DNA of 61,663 nt from Ruminococcus sp. Phil11 (GCA_001940925.1 MSGZ01000015.1:1-61663); one strand, 5' to 3'. Shown: positions 9,242-18,767, counted from the first letter of the stretch. Numbers and translations: made by a program. Notes: generated by a model not told the origin, from the sequence alone.

Positions 9242-11080
9242 TTATTCGATGACCGCGATGCCGTACAGCACGAAGGTGCCGTTGTCCGCACTCGAGATCG
9301 AGATATCGAGCTTCTCGGAATTGGGCTGGTAGTAGCCGACGTCGCCGTCTTTGCCGCCCCATGTCCACTGGAGATTCGAGGAGACCTTGTTGGTCTTGCC
9401 GTTGACGCTGACATTGACTGCGCCCATGCCGCTCGAATTGGACTTGAACAGCAGCAGGATGCCCTTGCCGTTGATCGAGAAGGTCATCGGGGTGTTGCCG
9501 TTCTTGCTGTAGTTGTAGCTGCCGTCGCCGCCTCTTGTCCAGGAGCCTGCATTGAAGCCCTGCAGCTGGTTGAAATCAACAAGGTGGTTGTTCGCATACT
9601 CTGCACCGTAGACTTCCTTGCTCGGGATCGTGTACTCGTCGCTCGCATTCTCGCTGCGGAGAGCCTGACGGTAATAGTAGCCGATCCAGTCCGCGATCAT
9701 CTGGTGACCGCCGTTGCCCGGGTGGATGTTATCGCCGCTGCCGTACTGGGAATCCCAGTTGACGCTGCCGCTGCGGAGTGCATTTCTGCCGCTGATGACC
9801 GGGAGATCGTAGTTTTCGCCGACCTTCGCCATCCAGTCCTCATTCGTGTCATAACCCTTCTGGCAGAGCGTGATTAGCACGACAGCCGGTTCATTCTCCT
9901 GCATCAGGCACTTTTTCACAAGTGCTTCGTAGGACTTCTGGAAACGCTCGCTGCCCTGGTCGTTGACGGCGAACTCGATGAAAATGATCTCGCAGCCCTT
10001 GGAGAAGATGTCGTTATCCACGCGCATGTTTCCGACGACCGAAGAAGTGCCGGCAAGACCGGCGTTCACGAATGAGACATTGTTTCCGGAACCGAATGTA
10101 TTTTTAAAATAGTTGCCGGAGATATTGACAAAGCTCTTGTCCGGCGAGCTGGATGAGCCGCCTTCCGTAATGGAGCCGCCGATATAACCGATCGAGACCT
10201 TTTCGCCTCTCTGTGCCTTCGCGATCTTCTCGCGGATGCGGTAGGTATTGCCGAGACGGAGCAGGCTGCCCTGCAGCGTTTTCAGATCGTTGCCGGTCGC
10301 CTTTTCCTGATAGTTGTCCCAGTCACCGACGATCTCGGTCTGCGGCTTGGCAGGCGGGAACAGGATATAGTTTTTCAGCAGGGACAGGTCAACCGCGTTG
10401 ATGACCTGATTCTCGTCAAAGTCCGCACCAGCTTCAACGGTCTCCTCCTGACAGGACAGATACTTTGCGAGATAAACGCAGTCCGCCATATCGACGGTCA
10501 TGTCACCGTTGGCGTCACCTTTTTTGATAGTAGCCGGAGAGCCGTTCACGGTGACCGAATCCACATAGAAATCGCAGAGGGATTCGGTCGTCTCGACGTA
10601 AATGCTCATGTCGGTCGCGCCGTCCGGCACCTCAAAGGATGCGTTTTCCAGCTTGCACCATGATTCGCTCTCGACCGACGCGACTGCGATATCGACATAT
10701 TTCGTGGTTCCGCCGACGGAGCACTGCATCGAAAGCTTCATCTCGACCGCTTCGCCGGTCGCCTGATACACGGCTGCCGAAACGCTGTAAGTCTGGCCGG
10801 CACTCATCAGCGACGATACGTCACGGCTCGCGCCGTTCCATGATGCTGTACGTCCGCTGACGAACAGCGCGCAGTTCGTGGTGTTGTGCTGGTCGGATGT
10901 CCACTGCACCTCTGCGCCGCCTCTGCCGGTGAAGCTGTCGTTTGTGGTCTCAAAGTCCGCATAGAGCAGCTTGGCAGCGGATGCAGGCAATACAGGAAAC
11001 AGTGCTGCCGTCGAAATTGCCGTTACAAATCCGAGCGTCAGCGAAAGCAGCTTTTTTCCTTTTGTTTGCATTCTTTTCAT
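9242..11080 (-). CDS. Secreted carbohydrate-binding module - dockerin - SGNH esterase
   Basis: The 612-residue product starts at the ATG at 11080 (GGGAGG five bases upstream); the signal peptide is about 1-36. Residues 37-180 resemble a CBM4/9/22-type beta-sandwich (starting ADFETTNDSF). Residues 187-240 are a type I dockerin (KGDANGDMTVDMADC, then GADFDENQVINAVD). Residues 290-475 are an SGNH hydrolase with GGSITEG (Ser303), Asn373-Asp374 and Asp450/His453. Residues 490-612 form a further C-terminal beta-rich domain. The dockerin sits in the middle of the chain rather than at an end. A xylan or pectin acetyl esterase is likely (inference from modules). It is the first of three adjacent dockerin genes. 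Confidence 0.9.
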   Translation of the reverse strand: MKRMQTKGKKLLSLTLGFVTAISTAALFPVLPASAAKLLYADFETTNDSFTGRGGAEVQWTSDQHNTTNCALFVSGRTASWNGASRDVSSLMSAGQTYSVSAAVYQATGEAVEMKLSMQCSVGGTTKYVDIAVASVESESWCKLENASFEVPDGATDMSIYVETTESLCDFYVDSVTVNGSPATIKKGDANGDMTVDMADCVYLAKYLSCQEETVEAGADFDENQVINAVDLSLLKNYILFPPAKPQTEIVGDWDNYQEKATGNDLKTLQGSLLRLGNTYRIREKIAKAQRGEKVSIGYIGGSITEGGSSSSPDKSFVNISGNYFKNTFGSGNNVSFVNAGLAGTSSVVGNMRVDNDIFSKGCEIIFIEFAVNDQGSERFQKSYEALVKKCLMQENEPAVVLITLCQKGYDTNEDWMAKVGENYDLPVISGRNALRSGSVNWDSQYGSGDNIHPGNGGHQMIADWIGYYYRQALRSENASDEYTIPSKEVYGAEYANNHLVDFNQLQGFNAGSWTRGGDGSYNYSKNGNTPMTFSINGKGILLLFKSNSSGMGAVNVSVNGKTNKVSSNLQWTWGGKDGDVGYYQPNSEKLDISISSADNGTFVLYGIAVIE

Positions 11081-11198
11081 AGAAACCTCCCTTTGTGTTT
11101 CCGGCGTTCGCATCGCCGGTCTGAAGTCCCCCATGTACGGTTTTGCGTACAGATTTTGATGACAGAAACCGGAACCTGTACACAGCTTTTACCCTTTC

Positions 11199-11227
11199 AG
11201 TATAATCCTTTTCAGACATCATGTCAA
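11199..11227 (-). promoter_or_regulatory. Promoter of the CBM-dockerin-esterase gene
   Basis: Minus strand TTGACA, 17 bases, TATACT, giving a leader of about 110 bases before the ATG at 11080. The rest of the 438-base gap (11081-11518) holds no gene. A weak plus-strand candidate (GTGATT, 17, TAAAAT near 11400-11430) could serve the 11519 operon. Confidence 0.75.
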
Positions 11228-11518
11228 GTATATAAAATGCTGATTTACTGTACAATCTTCATTTTTTATACCGTTTTCACTAAAATTGACCGGATGCCGT
11301 TTGATTCATTCGGATTTTTGCAGTCCGGTTTTGTGCAATTTCGTCCAGAAACCGCCGATCCTGTACGAACATCTTTGCGGGATCATGCAGACTTTTCCGT
11401 GATTCTGCATAATCATATAGGTAAAATATAAAAATATATAAAGCCGTGAACGAAAAACGCGCTTTCGTTTGTTTATATAATGATAGCATATCCCGAACCA
11501 GACCCTAAGGAGGTACCA

Positions 11519-13264
11519 ATGAACGAACAGGAATACCGGCGGGCTGTCAGGCAGATCCGCTGGACGGACGCCAAACGGAAGGAGATCGAAGCGGCACTTT
11601 CAAGACCGTTTGCGTCGTCCGAAGCCGCAAACGACTGGCCGGAGTCCGCAGAACATCATAAGGTCATCGTTACGCATGACAGTGCCAAACGAACGGAGGA
11701 GAATGAAATGAAACAGCACAAATCCAGAAAGCTTCTGCTATTCGGACTTGCAGCAGCAGTCCTCGCGACCGGCGGCGCCGTTGCGGCAGTCGCAGGCAAT
11801 GTCCGCAACAGGACGAAAACAGTCGATATCACGCATGAGAACGGCACCATACTGCACCTGACCGATGAAAACAATACTCCCTATTATAAATGTAAGGACA
11901 CGATCCAGTACAGCCTGAATAAATATGACGACCCCAAGACCTATGTAACCCCGGTTGAGGGCGGCTGCTTCTATTATCAGGAAACTGTCGATCACGGGGA
12001 GGAAGACTATGTGCTGATGTATTCCGATTTTGCATCCGGACAGTCCGTGCCGGTTTGCGCAAAGCCGAACTGCAAGCATGACGGCAGCGAGTTCTGCACG
12101 GCTTCTTCCCGCGTATATGCGCCGTCTCATCTGGAATATCATGACGGCTATCTCTATTCCATGACAACCAAATTCCTGCATCCGGAAAACCGTGACATGA
12201 CCTGTTCCGATCTCGGTATTCACGGTATGATCAGCCGGGAAAACGATCATGAATTTCATCCGCTTCCCCCGGAGGAAGGCAGACAGGTCCTGCTGCGGTA
12301 TTCGCCGGACGGAACCCAGATCGAGGAACTGCACGATTTCGGCACCGGCATCGGCGTCAGCGACTGCATCTATCACCGCGGTTACATCTGGTGCATCGTG
12401 CAGCTGCAGAGCTCCGGTGAATCCAGCGAAAATGCGATCACAGGCGACTTTGCCAATTTCGTTAACGGCGGCTGGCAGCTCTGGGGCTATGAGCTTTCGA
12501 CCGGCAAGCTGGTCTGTCTCTCCAACGGCATGACGCTGCCGGATAAAAACCATGTGAACAACAAGCCGGTAGACTTTGTTGCATCCGGCGACTATTTATA
12601 TATGTGCCGCGATTCACTGGACTGGTCTGGAACAACAGGCTCTGTTGTCCGCATCTCTCTGCTGACGGGCAAGGAAGAATCCGTTGTTTCCGGAGATGAT
12701 TACGCCGGAGGACTGACACAGGATAAAGCATTCTGCAACAGAATGCGGAAGGTCAATGGTGTTCAGTTTTATGAATATTGTACGACAGATCTTCTGACCG
12801 GCGAAAAATCTGAACCCAAAGCCATTATCAGACAAACACATTCTGAAACCGGCATCCAAAAGCTTACATACCCCTTTATGGACGATACGTATTTATTCAT
12901 TGCAAGAGAAATTGCCAAAGCACCCAGCGGAGATACGGAAATTGATTCCGAAAAAAGCGGGATATGCGTCTATGATTCTGATCTCAATCTGATCGCGCAG
13001 TCCGACATAGTTCTGGATTCGCTCTACGATCTGTCGCCGGACACGAAGCCCGGCGTGCTCAAGCTCACGGGGCAGCAGCTTATCTGTGAATATCAGGATA
13101 TGCTTTATATTCAGGAATACGAATTCAAACTGGACGAAACAACCGCACTGGAAGTGCCGGGCAGCGAAAAGAATAACAAGTGTACGATCAAGCGTTTCCC
13201 GGTTTCCGATCTGCTGAACGGCGGATACGCGCATTACGAAACGGTGTGTTCCTATGAGTATTGA
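11519..13264 (+). CDS. Single-pass membrane protein with extracytoplasmic propeller-like domain, probable anti-sigma partner
   Basis: The 581-residue product starts at an ATG six bases after AAGGAGG. Residues 1-70 are cytoplasmic and charged, 71-92 form one transmembrane helix, and about 100-581 lie outside. The outer part has a conserved-looking Cys/His cluster (C180, C185, H187, C193 in VCAKPNCKHDGSEFC) and repeated short beta segments, as in DUF5050-like Firmicute proteins. The gene overlaps the ECF sigma gene by 11 bases, so an anti-sigma role is inferred from topology and position; no zinc anti-sigma motif is present. It is the first gene of a four-gene operon ending with an ABC transporter. 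Confidence 0.8.
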   Translation: MNEQEYRRAVRQIRWTDAKRKEIEAALSRPFASSEAANDWPESAEHHKVIVTHDSAKRTEENEMKQHKSRKLLLFGLAAAVLATGGAVAAVAGNVRNRTKTVDITHENGTILHLTDENNTPYYKCKDTIQYSLNKYDDPKTYVTPVEGGCFYYQETVDHGEEDYVLMYSDFASGQSVPVCAKPNCKHDGSEFCTASSRVYAPSHLEYHDGYLYSMTTKFLHPENRDMTCSDLGIHGMISRENDHEFHPLPPEEGRQVLLRYSPDGTQIEELHDFGTGIGVSDCIYHRGYIWCIVQLQSSGESSENAITGDFANFVNGGWQLWGYELSTGKLVCLSNGMTLPDKNHVNNKPVDFVASGDYLYMCRDSLDWSGTTGSVVRISLLTGKEESVVSGDDYAGGLTQDKAFCNRMRKVNGVQFYEYCTTDLLTGEKSEPKAIIRQTHSETGIQKLTYPFMDDTYLFIAREIAKAPSGDTEIDSEKSGICVYDSDLNLIAQSDIVLDSLYDLSPDTKPGVLKLTGQQLICEYQDMLYIQEYEFKLDETTALEVPGSEKNNKCTIKRFPVSDLLNGGYAHYETVCSYEY

Positions 13265-13763
13265 GATGCAGGGTGTAAACATCGCACTGTATGCATTTCA
13301 GAAGTTCGGAGACACCGCACTGCAGGCCGCGTTCTGCTTCCTCAGGAGCAGGCCGGATGCGGAGGACATCGCGCAGGAGGTTTTCTTCGCGCTCCACCGG
13401 GAGCCGCGGGAATTTGAGAACGACGAGCATCTCAAGGCGTTCATCCTGCGCGCGGTCATCAACCGCTGCAAAAATCTGCGGAAAAGCATCCGCTACCGAA
13501 TGCATATCAGTCTGGACGACGCAAGGGAATCAGACCTTGCCGCGGAGCAGGACGGAACGTCCGAGATCATCGACATGATCCGGGCACTGCCTGCGCCGTA
13601 CAGCACAGTCGTGTTCCTGCATGACTGTGAGGGCTACACGATCCGCGAGATCGCGGAAATGCTGGGCAAAAAGGAAAACACGATCAGCACGCAGCTCCGC
13701 AGGGGACATGAGCGTCTGCGCATGGAGATCGTGAACGCCGGCATTACGAATTATTCTCTCTGA
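13254..13763 (+). CDS. ECF-type RNA polymerase sigma factor
   Basis: The 169-residue protein has sigma-70 region 2 (about 12-70, with RPDAEDIAQEVFFAL) and region 4 (about 105-165, helix-turn-helix TIREIAEMLGKKENTISTQL). It lacks regions 1 and 3, so it is an extracytoplasmic-function sigma factor. Its start overlaps the end of the upstream membrane gene by 11 bases, implying translational coupling. Gene order is putative anti-sigma then sigma, the reverse of the common arrangement. The ABC transporter genes directly downstream are probable co-transcribed targets. Confidence 0.9.
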   Translation: MSIEMQGVNIALYAFQKFGDTALQAAFCFLRSRPDAEDIAQEVFFALHREPREFENDEHLKAFILRAVINRCKNLRKSIRYRMHISLDDARESDLAAEQDGTSEIIDMIRALPAPYSTVVFLHDCEGYTIREIAEMLGKKENTISTQLRRGHERLRMEIVNAGITNYSL

Positions 13764-13778
13764 ACGGAAGTGATAGAC

Positions 13779-14663
13779 ATGCCGAACAAACTCGAAATCA
13801 AACACCTGACCAAGCTCTACGGCGATTTCCGTGCGCTGGACGACGTCAGCTTTACGCTGGAGCCCGGCGTGACAGGTCTGCTCGGTGCGAACGGCGCGGG
13901 CAAGTCCACGCTGATGAAGCTGATGACGGACTATATGAAGCGCACAAGCGGCGATATCCTCTGGAACGGCACGGATATCCTGAAAATGGGATACAAGTGG
14001 CGCGAGCTGGTCGGATATACCCCGCAGCTGCAGGGACTCTACGAGGACTTCTCCGCAAGACGCTTCCTCTATTATATGGGAACGCTGAAGGGCATGAAGC
14101 GGAAGGATATCAAGGAGCAGACCGAACAGATGCTGGAAGCGGTCAATCTCTCCGACGCAGCGCATAAGAAGATCGGGACATTCTCCGGCGGTATGCGGCA
14201 GCGCGTGCTGCTGGCATCCAGTATGCTCGGCAGGCCGCAGGTGCTGATCCTTGACGAGCCGACGGCCGGTCTTGACCCGGAGGAACGCATCCGCATCCGC
14301 AATGATATCGCAGAGCTTGCAAGAGACCGCATCGTGCTGCTGGCGACCCATGTTGTCAGCGATATCGCCTGCATTGCACAGAATGTGCTGCTTATGCGAA
14401 AAGGAAAAGTCATTGCATTCGATACGCCGGCAGGGATGCTGGCCGACGCGGAGGGCAAGATCGGAGAATTCTCGGGCACATACGATGAGATCCGGGCACT
14501 GCAGAAGGAATATCCGAACGGCGAGATCGCGCAGTACAGGGACGGCTTTGTGCTCCGGGTCGCGGAGGATCCGCTGCCGGAAGGCTGCAGACCTGTCCGC
14601 GACGCGATCACATTGGAGGACGTCTGTCACCTGTACCTCAAAGGAGAACGTGCCTATGGCTGA
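13779..14663 (+). CDS. ABC transporter ATP-binding protein
   Basis: The 294-residue ATPase has Walker A GANGAGKST (36-44), signature FSGGMRQR, Walker B LILDEPTAGLDP and an H-loop region (LLATHVVS). A GTG nine bases earlier is in frame, but GGAAG is correctly spaced only from the ATG at 13779. The C-terminal 70 residues form an extension typical of the CcmA/YadG/NatA class of export or resistance ATPases. It overlaps the permease gene by eight bases. The substrate is unknown; the sigma factor upstream suggests envelope stress or antimicrobial peptide response (inference). Confidence 0.93.
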   Translation: MPNKLEIKHLTKLYGDFRALDDVSFTLEPGVTGLLGANGAGKSTLMKLMTDYMKRTSGDILWNGTDILKMGYKWRELVGYTPQLQGLYEDFSARRFLYYMGTLKGMKRKDIKEQTEQMLEAVNLSDAAHKKIGTFSGGMRQRVLLASSMLGRPQVLILDEPTAGLDPEERIRIRNDIAELARDRIVLLATHVVSDIACIAQNVLLMRKGKVIAFDTPAGMLADAEGKIGEFSGTYDEIRALQKEYPNGEIAQYRDGFVLRVAEDPLPEGCRPVRDAITLEDVCHLYLKGERAYG

Positions 14664-16731
14664 GCTGAGAAGACTGCTGCTCAGCCCGAAGCAGCTCGTT
14701 ACGCTTCTGATGCTGGCGGTCATCAATCTGGCTCTGTTTTCCGGCTACTGCAGAAATGTGCAGGAGGAACAGAATACCTATGTGAAGATCCAGACGAAAA
14801 GCCTGCGGACGCTTGTGCAGAAGGCCGGTGAAGTTCAGCAAGAAGAAGAACAGGCATACGTCACAAACGGGTATTATGAATATCTGGATTACGTGCAGGC
14901 GCAGTCCGTTCAGCAGAGCCTCCTCGGAAAGCTCTCCGCAAAGGGCAGCTTTGTGACGCGCAATCTGGAAAAGACTGCGAAGGACTACGAAAAGCTGAAA
15001 GGCATTCAGCTGACAGCCGGTGAGAATACCGGCATCCGTGCGGTCATGAATTACCGCATTACGGATTTTCTGCTCCTGATCGCACCGCTGCTTCTGGTGC
15101 TTGAGCTTTCCACTGAAGCAGATTCTGCGATCGGTGCTCTGACCAGAACGACCAAGCGCGGACGGGTCCCGCTCTGCTGTATGCGGCTCCTGTCGCTGGT
15201 GATCCTGTCGGCTGCCGCAGTACTTCTGCTGTACGGGGGAAATATTCTGTATGCGGCAAAAACCTTCGGGGATCCCGGACTGCAGCGCGCGATCCAGTCT
15301 GTACCGGATTTCAAATACTGCACCGTGCGGATCACGGTCGGCGGCTATTACGCAGCAGCCGCACTGATGAAGATCGCCGCCGTAACGGCTGTCACACTGA
15401 CCTTCTGGATCCTGTTCACGCGGTTCTATTCGTTCCTCAGCTGGCTGATCTCCGTCCCGCTGCTCGCGCTGCAGTATATCCTGAGCACCGCGGTCGTTCC
15501 GACATCAGCGTTCAATCATCTGAAATTCATCAATGTATTCACGGCACTCGAATCGGATGTGTTCTTCACGCAATACTGCAATCTCAACTGGTTCGGGCAT
15601 CCCTCCGGCATTCTGACGGATATCGTCGCAGCTATGATCCTGCTGCTCGTGATTCTGACGGTGCTGACGGTGATCCTGATCGGTCTGCTCCGCCCCGTGC
15701 GCGCGGGTCAGCAGCTGGAAGCCGTCAAGGACCGCATCGTCTGCCGCCTGTCCCGGTTCATGCCGGTACATTCTATGTTCGGCGCAGAGGGCTGGAAGCT
15801 GCTGCTCGCTGAACGTGCACTTTTGACGGCAGCAGTCTGCGCGGTTTTCGGCGTAATGCTGTTCCGCGATATCCATTTCTATCAGCAAACAGTTGACGTC
15901 CAGAAGTTCTATACAAAGTACAGCGGTGAGATCACGCAGGACAAGATCGACAAGGCACAGAAGATGCTGCTCGGCGAGGAGGATAAGCTCGATCATGACA
16001 GCCAGTCCTTCCGGCTCTGCATGGCGAACGGCGGCTCGGAGGACATGAAAAACATGATCCGCATGCACATTCAGCAGGACTGGATGTACATGGAGCGGTA
16101 CGAGGAATTTCTGGACATGATGACAACGACCCGGGAGGCTGCGGAAAAAGGCGGCTTCAAGCCGTATCTTGTCAATGACAACTCATACAGGATCATGATC
16201 ACGGAGAATGCCTCGGAACGCCGCTGCTGTATGCTCCTGCTGCTGTTCCTGATCTTTTCATTCTACGCGGCCGGCGCGTATGACAACCGCTGGGATACCA
16301 GATTGCTGCTGCGGAGCACGAGAAACGGCAGAGCCCGTATGCTGACGGCGCAGACCGCATGGATCAGTATCCTGACGGCACTGGCCGTGACCGCAATACA
16401 CGGCATCTATCTGCTCCGGCTGCACAGGGAGGTCGGGTTCACCTATCCCGAAGCCATGATGCAGAATCTTCAGATGTTCCGCGGCACAAGCATCCGGATC
16501 ACACTCGGCGGCTGCATTGCACTGCTCATGGTACAGCGTTTCCTCGCTGCAATGGTCATCAGTGCGGTCATCATGACGATCAGCAGATGCAGCCGGACAC
16601 CGCAGCGTGCACTGCTGATCTCACTGATCGTTTTCGTGCTGCCGACGGCACTGGCAGAGACCGGATTATCCGTCATGCAGCGGTTCGATCTCGTGCGTTT
16701 TTTGTCATGCTGCAAAAGTGTAATCAATTGA
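14656..16731 (+). CDS. ABC transporter permease, multi-pass
   Basis: The start is the ATG at 14656 preceded by AAGGAG, giving 691 residues; in-frame codons further upstream overlap the ATPase gene and are not used. About ten hydrophobic segments are visible, for example LVTLLMLAVINLALFSGY near the start, FLLLIAPLLLVLEL, AAMILLLVILTVLTVILIGL and LLISLIVFVLPTALAE near the end. Two long soluble stretches lie after the first helix and in the middle. The pattern suggests a fused double permease of the ABC-2 type. A strong terminator follows. Confidence 0.82.
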   Translation: MAELRRLLLSPKQLVTLLMLAVINLALFSGYCRNVQEEQNTYVKIQTKSLRTLVQKAGEVQQEEEQAYVTNGYYEYLDYVQAQSVQQSLLGKLSAKGSFVTRNLEKTAKDYEKLKGIQLTAGENTGIRAVMNYRITDFLLLIAPLLLVLELSTEADSAIGALTRTTKRGRVPLCCMRLLSLVILSAAAVLLLYGGNILYAAKTFGDPGLQRAIQSVPDFKYCTVRITVGGYYAAAALMKIAAVTAVTLTFWILFTRFYSFLSWLISVPLLALQYILSTAVVPTSAFNHLKFINVFTALESDVFFTQYCNLNWFGHPSGILTDIVAAMILLLVILTVLTVILIGLLRPVRAGQQLEAVKDRIVCRLSRFMPVHSMFGAEGWKLLLAERALLTAAVCAVFGVMLFRDIHFYQQTVDVQKFYTKYSGEITQDKIDKAQKMLLGEEDKLDHDSQSFRLCMANGGSEDMKNMIRMHIQQDWMYMERYEEFLDMMTTTREAAEKGGFKPYLVNDNSYRIMITENASERRCCMLLLLFLIFSFYAAGAYDNRWDTRLLLRSTRNGRARMLTAQTAWISILTALAVTAIHGIYLLRLHREVGFTYPEAMMQNLQMFRGTSIRITLGGCIALLMVQRFLAAMVISAVIMTISRCSRTPQRALLISLIVFVLPTALAETGLSVMQRFDLVRFLSCCKSVIN

Positions 16732-16735
16732 CTGA

Positions 16736-16775
16736 AACTGCCGGATTCTTCTGAGAGTTAAGAATCCGGCAGTTT
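16736..16775 (+). terminator. Terminator of the sigma/ABC operon
   Basis: AACTGCCGGATTCTT pairs perfectly with AAGAATCCGGCAGTT around a short loop and is followed by TTT, directly after the permease stop. Confidence 0.9.
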
Positions 16776-16870
16776 TTGATAAAAAACTGTCAGGAGCACC
16801 AAAAACCGATAGCGTTTCCTCTGTAATGCACAAAAAGTTAGACAAAAATTTATCTTTCTTCGCAAAAGTG

Positions 16871-16899
16871 TTGATTTTTTCTCAGAATTGTAGTATAAT
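16871..16899 (+). promoter_or_regulatory. Promoter of the Pro/Ala-rich protein gene
   Basis: TTGATT, 17 bases, TATAAT, about 45 bases before the ATG at 16943. Confidence 0.75.
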
Positions 16900-16942
16900 G
16901 GGATACGTAGAAAAATAACTGCCTTCCGGAGGTATTGATAAC

Positions 16943-18697
16943 ATGCATGTAGTCCTGGTTTCTGATAAAAAGTCGAACCCGCCCATGATCCACGCATCTG
17001 AAAATCAGCGCAGAACACCGTGCGGGATCTACTACACCCGACCCGAAAACGTCAAGATGTATCCGACGATCGGTGAGATGTCCGATGTGATGCAGATCAC
17101 CTGCGAAAAGTGCAAGAATGTCATCGCCAAGCATCTGATCCGCGAGTCCAATAAGGAAATGGCGGCACAGCTCAAGGAAGAGCAGCGTATGCTCAAGCGT
17201 GAGCGTGCAAACTCCAAGCACCATTCCGGCATGTCTCAGCCTGAACCTGCACAGGAGCAGCAGAGCGGCGGTTATATCCCGCCCTCCATGCGGAAATCCA
17301 TGTCTCAGGCACAGGCACCGATCGACACGCCTCCGCCTCCGCCGCCGGCTCCGATCTCGATCCCGGCACCGAATGTTTCTCCGTCTGCACCTGCAGCGAC
17401 GACAGCAGAGGACGCACTTTCTCAGTTCGCGATCCCGGTTCCGTCTGCACCGCAGCCTGCAGTCCGTTCGATGCCGCAGCCTGCCGCACCGGAACCCGCG
17501 AACGATGTTCTTTCCCAGTTTGCAATTCCGGGTACCGCTGCCGTTCCGACGTCTCCTGCGGCTCCGGTCGTTCCGCAGCCTGCAGCACCCGCTCCGGCAA
17601 ACGATGTACTCGCACAGTTTGCGATCCCGGGCACTGCTGCCGTTCCGACGGCTCCTGCGGCTCCGGTCGTTCCGCAGCCCACTGCACCCGCTCCGCAGGA
17701 TGATCTGCTTGCACAGTTCTCCATGCCGAAGCCGGGTACGGATGTCATGGGCTCTCCCGAGGATATCCTTGCAGGCCTTGCCGGTCAGACTGCCAATGCT
17801 GCACCTTCCGTGCCGCAGCCCGCAGCACCGTTCGGTTCTGTTGAGGACAGCCTGAATGATCTGCTCCTGATGCCCTCCGGTGCCGGTGCGCCGAAGCTTC
17901 AGCAGCCTTCTACCCCGACCTTCGATACAGTCCCGGATGTGAGCGAGATCCCGTCTGTCCCGACTGCGCCGGTGATCCCGACTGTTCCGACTGCACCGGT
18001 CATGAATGCACAGGTCCCGTCGCTGAATGTTCCGCCGGTTCCGCCTGCTCCGCCGGTTCCGCAGATGCCGGTTCCGCCGACGGTCCAGCAGCCGGCAGCA
18101 CCGTTCCTCAATGCGATGCAGAACGCCGCTGCACATCAGCAGGTCCACAACAGCCTGTTCTCTGCACCGTCCAGAAAGCCTGTTCAGAATCCGAATACAC
18201 CGATGCCGCTGTTCGTCGGCTACAGTGCAGACGGACGTCAGGTGTTCCAGACCTACGATGCACTCGGCAATCCGATCCCGATCACCGAGCCTGTCTACAG
18301 CGCACCGCCTGAGCAGCCGAAGTACAATCCTGCTGCAGAGGCCAGTGCAATGATGAACCATGCGATCCAGAACAACGGACCTGTCATGGATATGGATGAT
18401 CTGATGAAGTCCATGGGCATTGAGACTCCGGCTGAAAAGAGGAAGAAGCTGGATTCCGGCAAGCCGATCAACTTCACGGAATACAAGATGCCCGAGAAGA
18501 AGGCCAAGAAGCGTGTCCCGGCATCCGCACAGTCTGCTCCGATGCCTGTGCTTGAGGATATGGGCGGTCCTGTTTCTGCTGCGGAAGCAAAACGCCGCAA
18601 GAAGGTCGATAAGATCAATAAGGAATTCGAGAAGCAGCTCCGTTCCCGCGGTATTGACCCGAGAACCGGCGGCATTATCCTTGATAACAAGAAATGA
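16943..18697 (+). CDS. Pro/Ala-rich protein with N-terminal Cys cluster, unknown function
   Basis: The 584-residue product has GGAGG ten bases before the ATG. Residues 1-65 are folded-looking with a CxxC (CEKCKNV) and one earlier Cys (TPCGIYY), a possible small zinc site; a Lys/Glu-rich helix follows (66-90). About 95-420 is a low-complexity Pro/Ala/Val region with repeated DVLxQFAIPG segments. About 425-584 is again ordered (PLFVGYSADGRQVFQ, a Met/Asp-rich short helix, and a basic C-terminal helix ending in a conserved-looking GIDPRTGGII). There is no signal peptide or membrane segment. The style (long Pro/Ala linkers, no export signal) matches the giant LRR protein at 1-6021. I do not recognise a family. 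Confidence 0.8.
   Translation: MHVVLVSDKKSNPPMIHASENQRRTPCGIYYTRPENVKMYPTIGEMSDVMQITCEKCKNVIAKHLIRESNKEMAAQLKEEQRMLKRERANSKHHSGMSQPEPAQEQQSGGYIPPSMRKSMSQAQAPIDTPPPPPPAPISIPAPNVSPSAPAATTAEDALSQFAIPVPSAPQPAVRSMPQPAAPEPANDVLSQFAIPGTAAVPTSPAAPVVPQPAAPAPANDVLAQFAIPGTAAVPTAPAAPVVPQPTAPAPQDDLLAQFSMPKPGTDVMGSPEDILAGLAGQTANAAPSVPQPAAPFGSVEDSLNDLLLMPSGAGAPKLQQPSTPTFDTVPDVSEIPSVPTAPVIPTVPTAPVMNAQVPSLNVPPVPPAPPVPQMPVPPTVQQPAAPFLNAMQNAAAHQQVHNSLFSAPSRKPVQNPNTPMPLFVGYSADGRQVFQTYDALGNPIPITEPVYSAPPEQPKYNPAAEASAMMNHAIQNNGPVMDMDDLMKSMGIETPAEKRKKLDSGKPINFTEYKMPEKKAKKRVPASAQSAPMPVLEDMGGPVSAAEAKRRKKVDKINKEFEKQLRSRGIDPRTGGIILDNKK
17480..17677 (+). repeat. Two tandem 99-bp repeats (33 residues each) in the Pro/Ala-rich gene
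   Basis: Two adjacent units encode PANDVLxQFAIPG followed by TAAVPTxPAAPVVPQ. A third, diverged partial copy (DDLLAQFSMP) follows. Confidence 0.8.
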
Positions 18698-18700
18698 GCA

Positions 18701-18733
18701 AAAAAGCAGCGGCTTATCTTGTCGCTGCTTTTT
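18701..18733 (+). terminator. Terminator after the Pro/Ala-rich gene
   Basis: AAAAAGCAGCG / CGCTGCTTTTT hairpin. The next gene starts 35 bases later, so read-through may supply part of its expression. Confidence 0.8.
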
Positions 18734-18767
18734 ATACAAACATTTTTACAGCCATGGAGGTATTGAC

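Noticed and set aside
9123..9368. N-terminal extension of the SGNH-dockerin protein
   Set aside because: The extension runs through a promoter and terminator, is Arg-rich, and precedes a clear signal peptide with its own ribosome site.
14251..14655. Extended start for the ABC permease
   Set aside because: It overlaps the ATPase gene in another frame; AAGGAG and ATG at 14656 define the start.
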